Positions 1 through 5,935 of a stretch of 7,644 nucleotides of DNA are shown here, in pieces. The DNA comes from Roseovarius sp. UBA3070 (GTDB taxonomy: Bacteria > Pseudomonadota > Alphaproteobacteria > Rhodobacterales > Rhodobacteraceae), in assembly GCA_002366775.1 (NCBI GenBank), contig DFBW01000138.1, positions 1 to 7,644 of the forward strand, written 5' to 3'. Both the position numbers and the translations under genes were made by a program. Position 1 is the first letter of the stretch; each line of letters opens with the position of its first letter. The notes beneath the pieces are model-generated. The model worked only from the letters and a program-made list of their open reading frames with translations. It was not told the origin of the DNA and did not search any database.

Positions 1-1446
1 ATCGGGATGAGCCCGGCATTTTTCGAAAATATCATGACCGGCGAAGTGCTGAGCCGGATCACCACCGATACCACGCTTATTCTCAGTGTGATCGGATCGT
101 CCGTGTCGATTGCCCTGCGTAACCTGCTGATATTCCTTGGTGGATTGGTGTTGATGCTGTTCACCTCGGCCAAACTTGCGGGGCTGGTTTTGCTGATCGT
201 ACCGCTGATCATCGTGCCAATCCTGACACTTGGGCGTCGGTTGCGCGGCCTCAGCCGGGAAAATCAGGATTGGATCGCCGCCAGTTCGGGCAATGCATCC
301 GAGGCATTGCTGAGCGTGCAAACCGTGCAGGCCTTTACCCATGAAACCGCCAGTCGCGCGCAGTTCAGCGAAGTGACCGAGCACAGCTATGACGCCGCCC
401 GCCGCCGCATCTGGGTGCGCGCCTTTATGACTGTGATTGTGATTTTTCTGGTCTTTACCGGCGTTGTCGGCGTGCTGTGGATGGGTGCGCGCGGGGTGCG
501 GGCAGGGGATATGAGTGCGGGCAGCCTTGTGCAGTTTGTGATTTATTCGATCATGGTCGCGGGGGCTGTCGCGGCCCTGTCTGAAATCTGGGGCGAATTG
601 CAGCGCGCGGCCGGTGCCACTGAACGGCTGGTAGAGTTGTTGCAGGCCAATGACACTGTCAGCGATCCCGCCCAACCCGTCGCCGTGCCGCAGCCAACAC
701 GCGGGGCAATCGGGTTTGAGGGGGTGACGTTCAGCTATCCATCGCGGCCCAATGTCTCAGCACTTGATGATCTGACGTTGACGATTGCACCGGGTGAAAC
801 TGTTGCCGTTGTCGGCCCTTCGGGGGCGGGTAAAACCACCATCATTCAGCTGATTCAGCGCTTTTATGACCCTGATGCGGGCCAGGTGACGCTGGATGGC
901 GTGCCGCTCAGCAACATGCGCCGGGCCGAGTTCCGTCAGGCCATGGCACTGGTGCCGCAAGACCCGGTAATTTTTGCCGCCTCAGCGCGTGACAATATCC
1001 GTTTTGGCAGGCTTGATGCCAGTGACGCCGAGGTAGAGGCCGCCGCGCAGGCCGCAGCTGCACATGCGTTTATTGCCGCCTTGCCCGATGGGTACGACAC
1101 CTATGTTGGTGAACGTGGTGTGATGTTGTCGGGCGGGCAGAAACAACGCATCGCTATTGCCCGCGCCATTTTGCGCGACGCCCCTGTGTTGTTGCTGGAT
1201 GAGGCAACATCGGCCCTGGATGCAGAAAGTGAACGCGCTGTGCAACAGGCGGTGGATGCCATGGCGCGCAGCCGCACCACGGTGATTGTGGCGCATCGGC
1301 TGGCGACAGTGAAAAAGGCCGACCGGATTGTGGTCATGGACGAGGGCCGCGTTGTGGCCACCGGAACGCACGACAGTCTGGTGGCCGAAGATGGTCTATA
1401 TGCCCGTCTGGCACGGCTTCAGTTCGCCGGGGATGAGGCCGCGTAA
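1..1446 (+). CDS. ABC exporter, fused membrane domain and ATPase (MsbA-related), 5' end missing
   Basis: This is a half-transporter that would act as a dimer in the inner membrane, using ATP to export a lipid, drug or other hydrophobic substrate. The frame is open from base 1 (ATC GGG before the ATG at 7), and about 480 residues are visible against roughly 600 usual for the family. The true start therefore lies upstream and the ATG at 7 is internal. The membrane part runs to about residue 200 of the visible protein, with four clear hydrophobic segments, so the first one or two of six are missing. The ATPase follows: Walker A GPSGAGKTT (residues 272-280), Q-loop Gln320, signature LSGGQ (376-380), Walker B with Asp400 and Glu401, and switch His432. 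All catalytic residues are present, so it should be active. The substrate is unknown; 'MsbA-related' is a family label, not proof of lipid A transport. It ends in TAA, 184 bases before the next gene. Confidence 0.93.
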   Translation: MGMSPAFFENIMTGEVLSRITTDTTLILSVIGSSVSIALRNLLIFLGGLVLMLFTSAKLAGLVLLIVPLIIVPILTLGRRLRGLSRENQDWIAASSGNASEALLSVQTVQAFTHETASRAQFSEVTEHSYDAARRRIWVRAFMTVIVIFLVFTGVVGVLWMGARGVRAGDMSAGSLVQFVIYSIMVAGAVAALSEIWGELQRAAGATERLVELLQANDTVSDPAQPVAVPQPTRGAIGFEGVTFSYPSRPNVSALDDLTLTIAPGETVAVVGPSGAGKTTIIQLIQRFYDPDAGQVTLDGVPLSNMRRAEFRQAMALVPQDPVIFAASARDNIRFGRLDASDAEVEAAAQAAAAHAFIAALPDGYDTYVGERGVMLSGGQKQRIAIARAILRDAPVLLLDEATSALDAESERAVQQAVDAMARSRTTVIVAHRLATVKKADRIVVMDEGRVVATGTHDSLVAEDGLYARLARLQFAGDEAA

Positions 1447-1476
1447 ACGCCACTGAATCTATGTTTTTGGCCCGCT

Positions 1477-1508
1477 GGGACAGCTGCGCCGGGTTGGTGT
1501 CCTTTTTT
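1477..1508 (+). terminator. Weak candidate terminator after the ABC exporter
   Basis: GGACA (1478-1482) can pair with TGTCC (1498-1502), and six T residues follow directly (1503-1508). The stem is only five pairs with a 15-base loop, so the hairpin is marginal. The position, 30 bases after the exporter stop and immediately before a T-run, is what one expects of an intrinsic terminator. Confidence 0.35.
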
Positions 1509-1536
1509 GAAGGCCCCAAGGTTCATCGGTTGAGGT

Positions 1537-1568
1537 CAAGGGGGGGATATTGCGGTCTTTTCCCCTTG
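1537..1568. repeat. 7-base inverted repeat upstream of the Kbp-like gene
   Basis: CAAGGGG (1537-1543) and CCCCTTG (1562-1568) are perfect reverse complements 18 bases apart. Three further G-T pairs (1544-1546 with 1559-1561) could extend the stem in RNA. No T-run follows on either strand, so it does not look like a terminator. It lies just upstream of the possible -10 box at 1579, where an operator would sit. Chance occurrence is possible because the arms are G/C runs. Confidence 0.3.
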
Positions 1569-1578
1569 CCCTGCATGG

Positions 1579-1584
1579 TACAAT
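1579..1584 (+). promoter_or_regulatory. Possible -10 box for the Kbp-like gene
   Basis: TACAAT matches the sigma-70 type -10 consensus TATAAT at five of six positions and lies 46 bases before the start codon, giving a leader of about 40 bases. No good -35 hexamer lies at normal spacing (1555-1563 reads GTCTTTTCC). The promoter may be activator-dependent, may use another sigma factor, or may not be real. Confidence 0.3.
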
Positions 1585-1614
1585 CGCAATGATGTCCACA
1601 TCAGAATGTTAATT

Positions 1615-1622
1615 AGGAGAGG
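1615..1622 (+). promoter_or_regulatory. kbp: Ribosome binding site of the Kbp-like gene
   Basis: AGGAGAGG is a strong Shine-Dalgarno sequence. Two ATG codons follow in different frames: 1624, four bases after the GGAG core, and 1631, eleven bases after it. Only the ATG at 1631 opens the 138-codon gene; the one at 1624 gives six codons and then TAA. The long spacing to the real start is slightly unusual. Confidence 0.7.
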
Positions 1623-1630
1623 TATGACCC

Positions 1631-2047
1631 ATGGGTTTGTTTAATTTTTGGAAGAAAGAAGAAGATCCGGCACCCGAGCCCGAAGCTCTGAAAAAAGAAA
1701 TTGCAGATATGGGGCTGAACACCGCCGGTCTGGATATTTCCGTGGTGGGTGACGTTGTCAAAGTGTCCGGCAACGCGGTGAGCCAGGAAGTCAAAGAAAA
1801 GATCATCATGGCCGTTGGCAACTCGGCCGGTGTGGCTGCGGTTGAGGATGAAGTGAGCGGCAATGCGCCGGTATTCCATGAAGTCCAAAAGGGCGACACA
1901 CTTTGGAAAGTGGCCGAAAAGGCCATGGGCAATGGCGCGAAATACACCGAAATCTTCGAGGCCAACCGCCCGATGCTGAGCGACCCGGACAAGATTTATC
2001 CAGGCCAAATGCTGCGTATTCCGCAGGACGACAGCAAGACTGCCTGA
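1631..2047 (+). CDS. kbp: Kbp/YgaU-like potassium-binding protein, BON + LysM domains
   Basis: This 138-residue soluble protein resembles E. coli Kbp (YgaU), which binds potassium ions in the cytoplasm and is linked to osmotic and potassium stress. The start MGLFNF, the BON domain (about residues 18-77, with the VSGNAVSQEVKEKI stretch) and the C-terminal LysM domain (about 81-131, VQKGDTLWKVAEKAMG through DKIYPGQMLRIP) all follow the Kbp layout. The length is close to the roughly 149 residues of the E. coli protein. There is no signal peptide or membrane segment, so despite its LysM domain it is probably cytoplasmic and not a cell-wall protein. An acidic, proline-rich linker (residues 10-18) follows the N-terminus. 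The gene has its own ribosome site and a terminator just downstream, so it is probably a single-gene unit. Potassium binding is inferred from homology only. Confidence 0.9.
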   Translation: MGLFNFWKKEEDPAPEPEALKKEIADMGLNTAGLDISVVGDVVKVSGNAVSQEVKEKIIMAVGNSAGVAAVEDEVSGNAPVFHEVQKGDTLWKVAEKAMGNGAKYTEIFEANRPMLSDPDKIYPGQMLRIPQDDSKTA

Positions 2048-2072
2048 TCCGGGATTTCTTGAAAGTTGGATT

Positions 2073-2104
2073 GGTCGGCCGGGGAAACCGGGTCGGCCTT
2101 TTTT
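2073..2104 (+). terminator. Intrinsic terminator after the Kbp-like gene
   Basis: GGCCG (2077-2081) pairs with CGGCC (2094-2098), and the inner GG-GAAA-CC could add two pairs and a GNRA-type tetraloop. Six T residues (2099-2104) follow at once. It begins about 25 bases after the stop codon. Confidence 0.75.
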
Positions 2105-2183
2105 GTGCAATCCTGGACGGATTCACAGATTTGACCGGTTCAGAGGGGCACCAAACGAGAGGCGTCATGTCCCGAGATCATTC

Positions 2184-2213
2184 CTAACAGTCAGAAAATA
2201 AACCACAAATAAT
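2184..2213 (+). promoter_or_regulatory. Candidate promoter of the importer operon
   Basis: CTAACA (2184-2189, four of six matches to TTGACA) and AATAAT (2208-2213, five of six matches to TATAAT) are separated by 18 bases. This lies in the AT-richest stretch of the gap (about 2185-2213). Transcription would begin near 2220, giving a leader of about 90 bases. A second, weaker pair is TTGCAC (2253-2258) and TAGCCT (2276-2281) with 17-base spacing. Neither is proven. Confidence 0.35.
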
Positions 2214-2276
2214 CCAGATGCAGAGGTTGCATGGTTCATTCACTTTAAGCATTTGCACCTTCCGGGGCATCTGGAT
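2212..2276. repeat. Spaced 10-base inverted repeat before the importer operon (possible operator pair)
   Basis: ATCCAGATGC (2212-2221) and GCATCTGGAT (2267-2276) are perfect reverse complements whose centres are 55 bases apart. The first arm overlaps the candidate -10 box at 2208-2213 and the second lies in the leader. A nested inverted repeat, ATGCA (2218-2222) and TGCAT (2228-2232), overlaps the first arm. These could be paired sites for a looping regulator, or arms of an RNA stem if transcription starts further upstream. No regulator gene is in the window. Confidence 0.4.
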
Positions 2277-2296
2277 AGCCTTTGCCCCATAACAAA

Positions 2297-2304
2297 AAGG
2301 GAGA
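2297..2304 (+). promoter_or_regulatory. Ribosome binding site of the substrate-binding protein gene
   Basis: AAGGGAGA lies 7-8 bases before the ATG at 2312. It decides the start: the alternative in-frame TTG at 2282 lies upstream of this site and would put ten charged and polar residues ahead of an otherwise textbook signal peptide. Confidence 0.8.
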
Positions 2305-2311
2305 CACCCAA

Positions 2312-3868
2312 ATGACTTACTTGAAACACGCCTTTGGTGCGTGTGCTGTTGGTTTGCTGGTCGCCGGTGGCGCTTATGCAGAAACTACAGTGCGTGTGGC
2401 CTATGATGCCGATCCGGTATCGCTTGACCCGCATGAGCAGCTTTCGGGCGGCACATTGCAACTCAGCCACATGGTCTTTGATCCGCTGGTACGCTGGACA
2501 CAAGACCTGCAGTTTGAGCCACGCCTGGCCGAAAGCTGGGAGCAGATCGACGCCACCACCACACGCTTTAACCTGCGTGATGGTGTGAAATTCCACTCCG
2601 GCAACGATATGACCTCGGCCGATGTGAAATGGACGTTTGACCGCCTGAAAGAAAGCCCCGACTTCAAGGGTATTTTCAGCCTGTTCACTGCCGTCAACGT
2701 GATCGACGATGACACATTTGATCTGGTGACATCCGAGCCTTACCCACTGGTATTGCACACCGCGACGTATATCTTTCCGATGGACAGCGCGTTTTACACT
2801 GGTGAAACCGAGGATGGCAAAGACAAGGCCGAGCTGGTCAAGCACGGTGACAGCTTTGCGTCGCGCAATGTGTCTGGCACAGGCCCCTTCGTGGTGTCCG
2901 AGCGTGAACAGGGCGTGAAAGTTGTCTTTGATCGTTTCGCTGATTACTGGGATACGGCAAGCCCCGGCAATGTTGATAAAATCGTTCTGACCCCCATCAA
3001 AGAAGACCCGACCCGCGTGGCGGCCCTTCTGGCGGGTGATGTTGATTTCATCGCCCCCGTGCCGCCCACCGATCTGGCGCGCGTTGATGAAAACGATGGC
3101 ACCACATTGATCACCATGCCCGGCACACGGATCATCACATTCCAGATGAACCAGGACCGTGTTGAAGCGTTCAAAGATCCCAAAGTCCGTCAAGCGATTG
3201 ACTATGCGGTGAACAACGCCGCTATCGTTGAGCGCATCATGCGCGGCTTCGGCACCGTTGGTGCACAGGCCAGCCCTGCTGGTTACCTGGGTCACGATCC
3301 CAGCCTGACCCCACGTTTCGATGTGGAAAAAGCCAAGGCCCTGATGGCCGAAGCCGGGTATGCTGATGGGTTCTCGATCACGATGATGGCGCCCAACAAC
3401 CGCTATGTGAACGACGACAAAATCGCTCAGGCTGTGGCCTCGATGCTGTCGAAAATCAACATCACGGTTGACCTGCAAACCATGCCCAAAGCCCAATACT
3501 GGCCCAAGTTTGACGAGCGCGCTGCTGACATGATGATGATCGGCTGGCACTCTGATACCGAAGACAGTGCAAACTTCCACCAGTTCCTGTCGGCCTGCTT
3601 TGATGAGGCCACCGGCAACGGTCAGTACAACTCGGGTGCCTATTGCAACTCGATGGCCGATGATCTGATGAACGCCGCAAATGCCGAGACGGACGCAGCC
3701 AAACGTGGCGAGATGCTGCAAAAGCTGGAAGGTATCCTTTATGAAGAGGCCGCCTTTATCCCACTGCACTGGCAGAACCTGGCCTGGGGTGCCCGTGATG
3801 GTGTTCACGCTGACAAAATCGTCAACGCGCTGAACTTCCCTTACTTCGGCGATCTGGTCGTCGACTAA
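2312..3868 (+). CDS. Periplasmic solute-binding protein, family 5 (DppA/OppA-like)
   Basis: This is the substrate-capturing subunit of the importer encoded downstream. At 518 residues it is normal for family 5, which binds di- and oligopeptides, nickel, opines and some sugars. The N-terminus is a Sec signal peptide: Lys5, a hydrophobic core at about 7-20, and AYA with probable cleavage after Ala23. The mature protein opens VRVAYDADPVSLDPH, typical of the family. FHSGNDMTSADVKWTFDR (about residues 95-112) is the family signature region. GWHSDTEDSANF (411-422) lines up with the DppA segment GWTGDNGDPDNF that contacts the peptide amino group. Both aligned Asp residues (415, 418) are kept, but the Pro-Asp pair is Ser-Ala. 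The mature chain has just two cysteines, 429 and 445, which could form a disulfide. Peptide is the default substrate guess; the exact ligand cannot be read from sequence. A strong terminator follows the stop codon. Confidence 0.93.
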   Translation: MTYLKHAFGACAVGLLVAGGAYAETTVRVAYDADPVSLDPHEQLSGGTLQLSHMVFDPLVRWTQDLQFEPRLAESWEQIDATTTRFNLRDGVKFHSGNDMTSADVKWTFDRLKESPDFKGIFSLFTAVNVIDDDTFDLVTSEPYPLVLHTATYIFPMDSAFYTGETEDGKDKAELVKHGDSFASRNVSGTGPFVVSEREQGVKVVFDRFADYWDTASPGNVDKIVLTPIKEDPTRVAALLAGDVDFIAPVPPTDLARVDENDGTTLITMPGTRIITFQMNQDRVEAFKDPKVRQAIDYAVNNAAIVERIMRGFGTVGAQASPAGYLGHDPSLTPRFDVEKAKALMAEAGYADGFSITMMAPNNRYVNDDKIAQAVASMLSKINITVDLQTMPKAQYWPKFDERAADMMMIGWHSDTEDSANFHQFLSACFDEATGNGQYNSGAYCNSMADDLMNAANAETDAAKRGEMLQKLEGILYEEAAFIPLHWQNLAWGARDGVHADKIVNALNFPYFGDLVVD

Positions 3869-3883
3869 GCGCATCCAGACATC

Positions 3884-3912
3884 GGGGCGGGCCAATGGCT
3901 CGCCCCTTTTTT
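3884..3912 (+). terminator. Strong intrinsic terminator between binding-protein and permease genes
   Basis: GGGGCGGGCC (3884-3893) pairs over ten positions with GGCTCGCCCC (3897-3906), with one G-T pair and an AAT loop, and six T residues follow (3907-3912). It lies 15 bases after the stop codon at 3868. Because it sits inside an apparent operon, it probably acts as a partial terminator or as a 3' end stabiliser that raises binding-protein mRNA over permease mRNA. Confidence 0.88.
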
Positions 3913-3945
3913 CATCTGCTCAGCCTCTTCTTCATGGACATGCCG

Positions 3946-3959
3946 CCTGCCAACGCAGG
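3946..3959 (+). other. Small hairpin in the leader of the permease gene
   Basis: CCTGC (3946-3950) and GCAGG (3955-3959) form a five-pair stem with a four-base CAAC loop, about 50 bases before the first permease start. No T-run follows. It might protect the processed 5' end of the downstream mRNA, or be incidental. I see no convincing promoter in the 96 bases between the terminator and the permease start. Confidence 0.25.
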
Positions 3960-4008
3960 GTTTGCGCGTGCCCATCACCAAGCGACTAAGTAAGCAAGGT
4001 ATCGAAAT

Positions 4009-4989
4009 ATGCTCGCCTATCTGGTGAAACGTCTTTTTCAGGCCATCGCGGTGATGCTTGTCATCTCGCTTGTGGGCTTTGCCATTCAGGACAATCTGGG
4101 TGATCCCCTGCGCGAGCTGGTGGGGCAATCCGTCTCTGAGGACGTCCGCCAGCAATTGCGCGATGAACTGGGGCTGAACGACAGCTTTGTCACTCAGTAC
4201 ATCCGCTTTCTGGGCAACGCCTTGCAGGGCGATCTGGGCACCAGCTATTTCTTCAAGGAACCCGCGCTTGACGTGATCCTGAAAAAGCTGCCCGCAACGC
4301 TTGAGCTGGTGCTGGGCGCCACGATCATCATCGTTGGACTGTCGGTGCCGCTGGGCGTTTACACGGCGATCAAACCCAACACGATCCTTAGCAAAGTGAT
4401 CATGGGCATCTCAATCGTCGGCATTTCAATCCCGGTGTTTTTGACGGCGATCCTGATGATATTTGTCTTCTCGGTTGAACTGGGCTGGCTGCCCTCATAC
4501 GGGCGCGGCGATGTGGTGCATGTGTTTGGCTATTGGGACACGAACCTTGCCAGCTGGGATGGCTGGACCCATATCCTGCTGCCCTCACTGGCGCTTGCGT
4601 CCATCATGCTGCCGCTGTTTATCCGCCTGATCCGGTCCGAGATGATGGAAGTGCTGCAATCGGAATATGTCAAATACGCCCGCGCCAAGGGCATCAAGCC
4701 GCGCCGCATCTATTTTCTGCATGCGCTGAAAAACACGCTGTTGCCGGTGATCACCGTGGGGGGCGTGCAGATTGGCACCATGGTGGCCTATACCATCCTG
4801 ACGGAAACCGTATTTCAATGGCCCGGCATGGGCTTCATGTTTCTTGAGGCGGTGAACCGTGTGGATACGCCCCTGATCGTGGCTTACCTGATTGTCGTGG
4901 GCTTCATCTTTGTGGTCACGAACACGATTGTTGATCTGATCTATGGGTTGGTCAATCCCACCGTTAATCTGGCGAGGATGGGCGCATGA
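4009..4989 (+). CDS. ABC importer permease, DppB type
   Basis: This is one of the two inner-membrane channel subunits of the importer, 326 residues long. Six hydrophobic segments lie at about 9-28, 98-118, 134-157, 188-208, 244-266 and 288-313. The large first periplasmic region (about 29-97) contains the GLNDSFVTQY and GDLGTSYFFKEP stretches usual for DppB/OppB proteins. The EAA loop that docks onto an ATPase runs from Glu219 to Asn242 (EYVKYARAKG then HALKN) and is intact. A modest ribosome site, AAGG (3996-3999), lies nine bases before the ATG. The stop overlaps the next start as ATGA (4986-4989), so translation of the two permeases is probably coupled. The gene sits 96 bases after the internal terminator, so it depends on read-through or an unseen promoter. 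Confidence 0.94.
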   Translation: MLAYLVKRLFQAIAVMLVISLVGFAIQDNLGDPLRELVGQSVSEDVRQQLRDELGLNDSFVTQYIRFLGNALQGDLGTSYFFKEPALDVILKKLPATLELVLGATIIIVGLSVPLGVYTAIKPNTILSKVIMGISIVGISIPVFLTAILMIFVFSVELGWLPSYGRGDVVHVFGYWDTNLASWDGWTHILLPSLALASIMLPLFIRLIRSEMMEVLQSEYVKYARAKGIKPRRIYFLHALKNTLLPVITVGGVQIGTMVAYTILTETVFQWPGMGFMFLEAVNRVDTPLIVAYLIVVGFIFVVTNTIVDLIYGLVNPTVNLARMGA

Positions 4990-5930
4990 GCAGTATCACC
5001 ACCAATCAGGATCCCTCGCGCTGGGAAAAGATCTGGCAATCGAACATGGCCTACAGCTTTCGGCGTAATCCGGTGGCGATGGTTTCGTTTGCGATCTTTG
5101 CCATCATTGTGCTGGCGGCGGTGTTTGCACCGGTGTTTGCCCCGTTTGATCCCTATGATCCCAATCAGATCGACATCATGAATTCTGAGTATCCACCTGT
5201 GTGGGTGGAGGGGTCTGACCCGCAATTCATGTTTGGCACCGATGATCAGGGCCGTGATCTGTGGTCGACGATCCTCTATGGCACACGCCTGTCGCTGCTG
5301 ATTGGCCTTTGTGCGGTGGCTTTGCAGGCCTTTCTGGGCATCACCATCGGGCTGACCGCTGGCTACGTCGGAGGCCGGGTGGACAACCTGTTGATGCGGA
5401 TGGCGGATATTCAGCTGTCGTTTTCTACACTGATGGTTGCCATCATCTTCCTTGCGATCACGCAAGCGATGTTTGGCTCACAAACCTTCAACCGCTTTGC
5501 CATCTATTTCCTGATTGCCGTCATTGGCATTGCCGAATGGCCGCAATATGCGCGCACCGTGCGGGCCACGGTGTTGGCCGAGAAAAAGAAGGAATATGTG
5601 GACAGTGCCCGTGTGCTGGGCTTTGGCCCGTTGCGCATCATGTTCCGGCATATCCTGCCCAATTCGCTGTCCCCCATTTTTGTGATCTCAACGGTGCAGG
5701 TGGCCAACGCGATTATCTCCGAGGCATCGCTCAGCTTCCTGGGCCTTGGCATGCCACCCAGCCAACCGTCACTTGGCTCGCTGATTTCGTCGGGCTTTGA
5801 CTACATCTTTTCGGGCAGTTGGTGGATCACTGTGATCCCCGGCGTCATTCTGGTGGTGCTGGTGCTGGTCATCAACCTGTTGGGGGATTGGATGCGCGAT
5901 GTCCTGAACCCCAAACTGTATAAGGGGTGA
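4986..5930 (+). CDS. ABC importer permease, DppC type
   Basis: This is the second channel subunit, 314 residues, pairing with the DppB-type protein. After a cytoplasmic N-terminus (the OppC_N region with FRRNPVAM at about 25-32) comes a first membrane segment at about 30-52. A periplasmic loop follows, ending in FGTDDQGRDLWS (83-94), a hallmark of DppC/OppC proteins. Further hydrophobic segments lie at about 102-125, 142-162, 171-187, 228-248 and 281-301. The EAA loop runs from Glu203 to Asn226 (EYVDSARVLG then HILPN). SEASLSFLGLGMPP (245-258) is also typical. GAGGA (4974-4978) seven bases upstream is the ribosome site, and the start overlaps the preceding stop by four bases. The stop at 5928-5930 is five bases before the following ATPase start. 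Confidence 0.94.
   Translation: MSSITTNQDPSRWEKIWQSNMAYSFRRNPVAMVSFAIFAIIVLAAVFAPVFAPFDPYDPNQIDIMNSEYPPVWVEGSDPQFMFGTDDQGRDLWSTILYGTRLSLLIGLCAVALQAFLGITIGLTAGYVGGRVDNLLMRMADIQLSFSTLMVAIIFLAITQAMFGSQTFNRFAIYFLIAVIGIAEWPQYARTVRATVLAEKKKEYVDSARVLGFGPLRIMFRHILPNSLSPIFVISTVQVANAIISEASLSFLGLGMPPSQPSLGSLISSGFDYIFSGSWWITVIPGVILVVLVLVINLLGDWMRDVLNPKLYKG
5922..5927 (+). promoter_or_regulatory. Ribosome binding site deciding the DppD-type start
   Basis: AAGGGG lies eight bases before ATG 5936, an ideal distance. The alternative in-frame GTG at 5927 overlaps this site and cannot be served by it, so 5936 is preferred and the protein begins MSLLSVRDLSVKF. Confidence 0.7.
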
Positions 5931-5935
5931 GTGCG

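Noticed and set aside
2131..2159. TTGACC as a -35 box for the importer operon
   Set aside because: No -10-like hexamer lies 16-18 bases downstream (the sequence there is AAACGAGA).
1903..2187. + strand open frame overlapping the end of the Kbp-like gene and running through its terminator
   Set aside because: It overlaps the conserved LysM coding region out of frame, crosses a terminator hairpin and has no ribosome site.
2312..2347. Cys11 of the binding protein as a lipoprotein attachment site
   Set aside because: The preceding residues FGA do not make a normal lipobox, the hydrophobic core lies after the cysteine, and a clear AYA cleavage site follows at residue 23.
2240..3895. Long open frame on the - strand (551 codons) opposite the binding-protein gene
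   Set aside because: It mirrors a gene with clear signal peptide, family motifs and ribosome site on the + strand. The - strand translation is rich in His, Gly and Arg with no recognisable domain. Such antisense open frames are common in GC-rich DNA.
3869..4008. A hidden small gene between the binding-protein and permease genes
   Set aside because: The stretch is mostly terminator and leader; I see no short frame with a ribosome site.
5927..5935. GTG 5927 as the start of the DppD-type ATPase
   Set aside because: It lies within the ribosome site itself, whereas ATG 5936 has ideal spacing and gives the usual N-terminus.
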